From a virus, in the IMG/VR virus record IMGVR_UViG_3300045973_000093, positions 1-64,000 of that record: 64,000 nucleotides of DNA. One strand, 5' to 3'. How positions within the stretch are numbered: the first letter of the stretch is position 1; every line of letters begins with the position of its first letter. Positions 63,778 through 64,000 of the stretch are shown here, one piece after another. Position numbers and translations under genes: made by a program. The notes beneath the pieces were generated by a model, which was not told the DNA's origin, ran no database searches, and saw only the letters and a list, made by a program, of their open reading frames with translations.

Positions 63778-63782
63778 GCACC

Positions 63783-63810
63783 GAGACCGCAGCAGCGGTC
63801 TCTTTCATTT
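63783..63810 (+). terminator. Rho-independent terminator
   Basis: GAGACCGC/GCGGTCTC, 8 bp, AGCA loop, then TTTCATTT. Confidence 0.85.
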
Positions 63811-63824
63811 CAAGGTAGCCCACT

Positions 63825-64000
63825 ATGGCAGTCAACGACTCACTCGCCTCGGACATGTGGTACCGGTTTCGCTGGTGCCTGGAACGCGGTCACTATGACT
63901 TCTTGGCGAAGGCCGACAAGTGCGACAAATTCTTCGCGGGCGACCAGTGGGACGAGCAGGACTTGAACGCCTTGAAGCTGGCCCGACGTCCGGCGCTCAC
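63825..64000 (+). CDS. Portal protein, N-terminal part (partial)
   Basis: AAGGTAG precedes the ATG. MAVNDSLASDMWYRFRWCLERGHYDFLAKADKCDKFFAGDQWDEQDLNALKLARRPALT matches the N-terminus of P22-like portal proteins, which carry a helix then FxxGDQW and RPALT. The frame runs off the right edge. It would form the dodecameric DNA entry ring. The C-terminus of the same gene is probably at bases 1-74. Confidence 0.85.
   Translation, partial: MAVNDSLASDMWYRFRWCLERGHYDFLAKADKCDKFFAGDQWDEQDLNALKLARRPAL

Overview
The window is almost an entire tailed double-stranded DNA phage genome, not a bacterial chromosome. The first 74 bases are the 3' end of a gene that opens the structural module, and the last 176 bases (from 63825) are the 5' end of a portal gene, so the map appears circular with only the middle of the portal missing (about 66 kb in all, my estimate). 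The phage is temperate: a tyrosine integrase lies next to an attP made of the 3' half of a tRNA-Val(CAC) gene, and candidate integrase arm sites survive on both sides. That is the circular or packaged form rather than an integrated prophage. A portal with a FFAGDQW motif, an N4 gp56-type capsid, no tape measure or sheath, and two very large internal proteins suggest a podovirus. A moderately GC-rich beta-proteobacterial host (Burkholderiales) is likely but is inference.

Layout. (i) 60.9-64.0 kb and 0-32.5 kb, plus strand: terminase small and large subunits, portal, scaffold, capsid, adaptors, a broad receptor-binding cluster (LamG domains, a glycine-rich tip, an Ala/Ser/Thr 20-residue-repeat fibre, an Asp-box protein), internal/ejection proteins of 806 and 2269 aa, and a lysis cassette (DUF5675 candidate endolysin, three-helix holin candidate, Rz with embedded Rz1). 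(ii) 32.5-33.9 kb: attP, integrase, excisionase-like gene. (iii) 33.9-40.8 kb, minus strand: many small acidic accessory genes, an ArdA antirestriction protein and an ATP-dependent ligase. (iv) 40.8-50.1 kb, minus: nucleases, a family-A DNA polymerase, an SNF2-type helicase, a DHH phosphoesterase and a Cas4/RecB-like Fe-S nuclease. (v) 50.1-56.0 kb, minus: accessory genes including two winged-helix proteins, NinX (DUF2591), a pentapeptide-repeat protein and small membrane or lipoproteins. (vi) 56.0-58.4 kb: primase-helicase (DUF5906). (vii) 58.44-58.98 kb: gene-free, with hexamer iterons, an AT-rich microsatellite, a perfect 25-bp palindrome and terminators; the best origin candidate. (viii) 59.0-60.6 kb, minus: four genes, three of them with a hairpin just before the ribosome site. 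(ix) 60.6-60.94 kb: divergent control region between the leftward and rightward units.

The main unexplained signal is a family of helically phased repeats, TCTAA-N5-TCT (often TCTAACGTARTCTGATA), placed in front of many transcription units and always pointing towards the gene that follows. They look like phage-specific promoters or operators. No CI-like repressor and no phage RNA polymerase is recognisable, so the protein reading them is unknown. Other notable points are two HExxH zincin motifs in the giant internal protein, a tiny lipoprotein inside the receptor-binding cluster, duplicated appendage genes sharing N- and C-terminal tags, and 14-bp integrase arm repeats, one of them inside the integrase gene.
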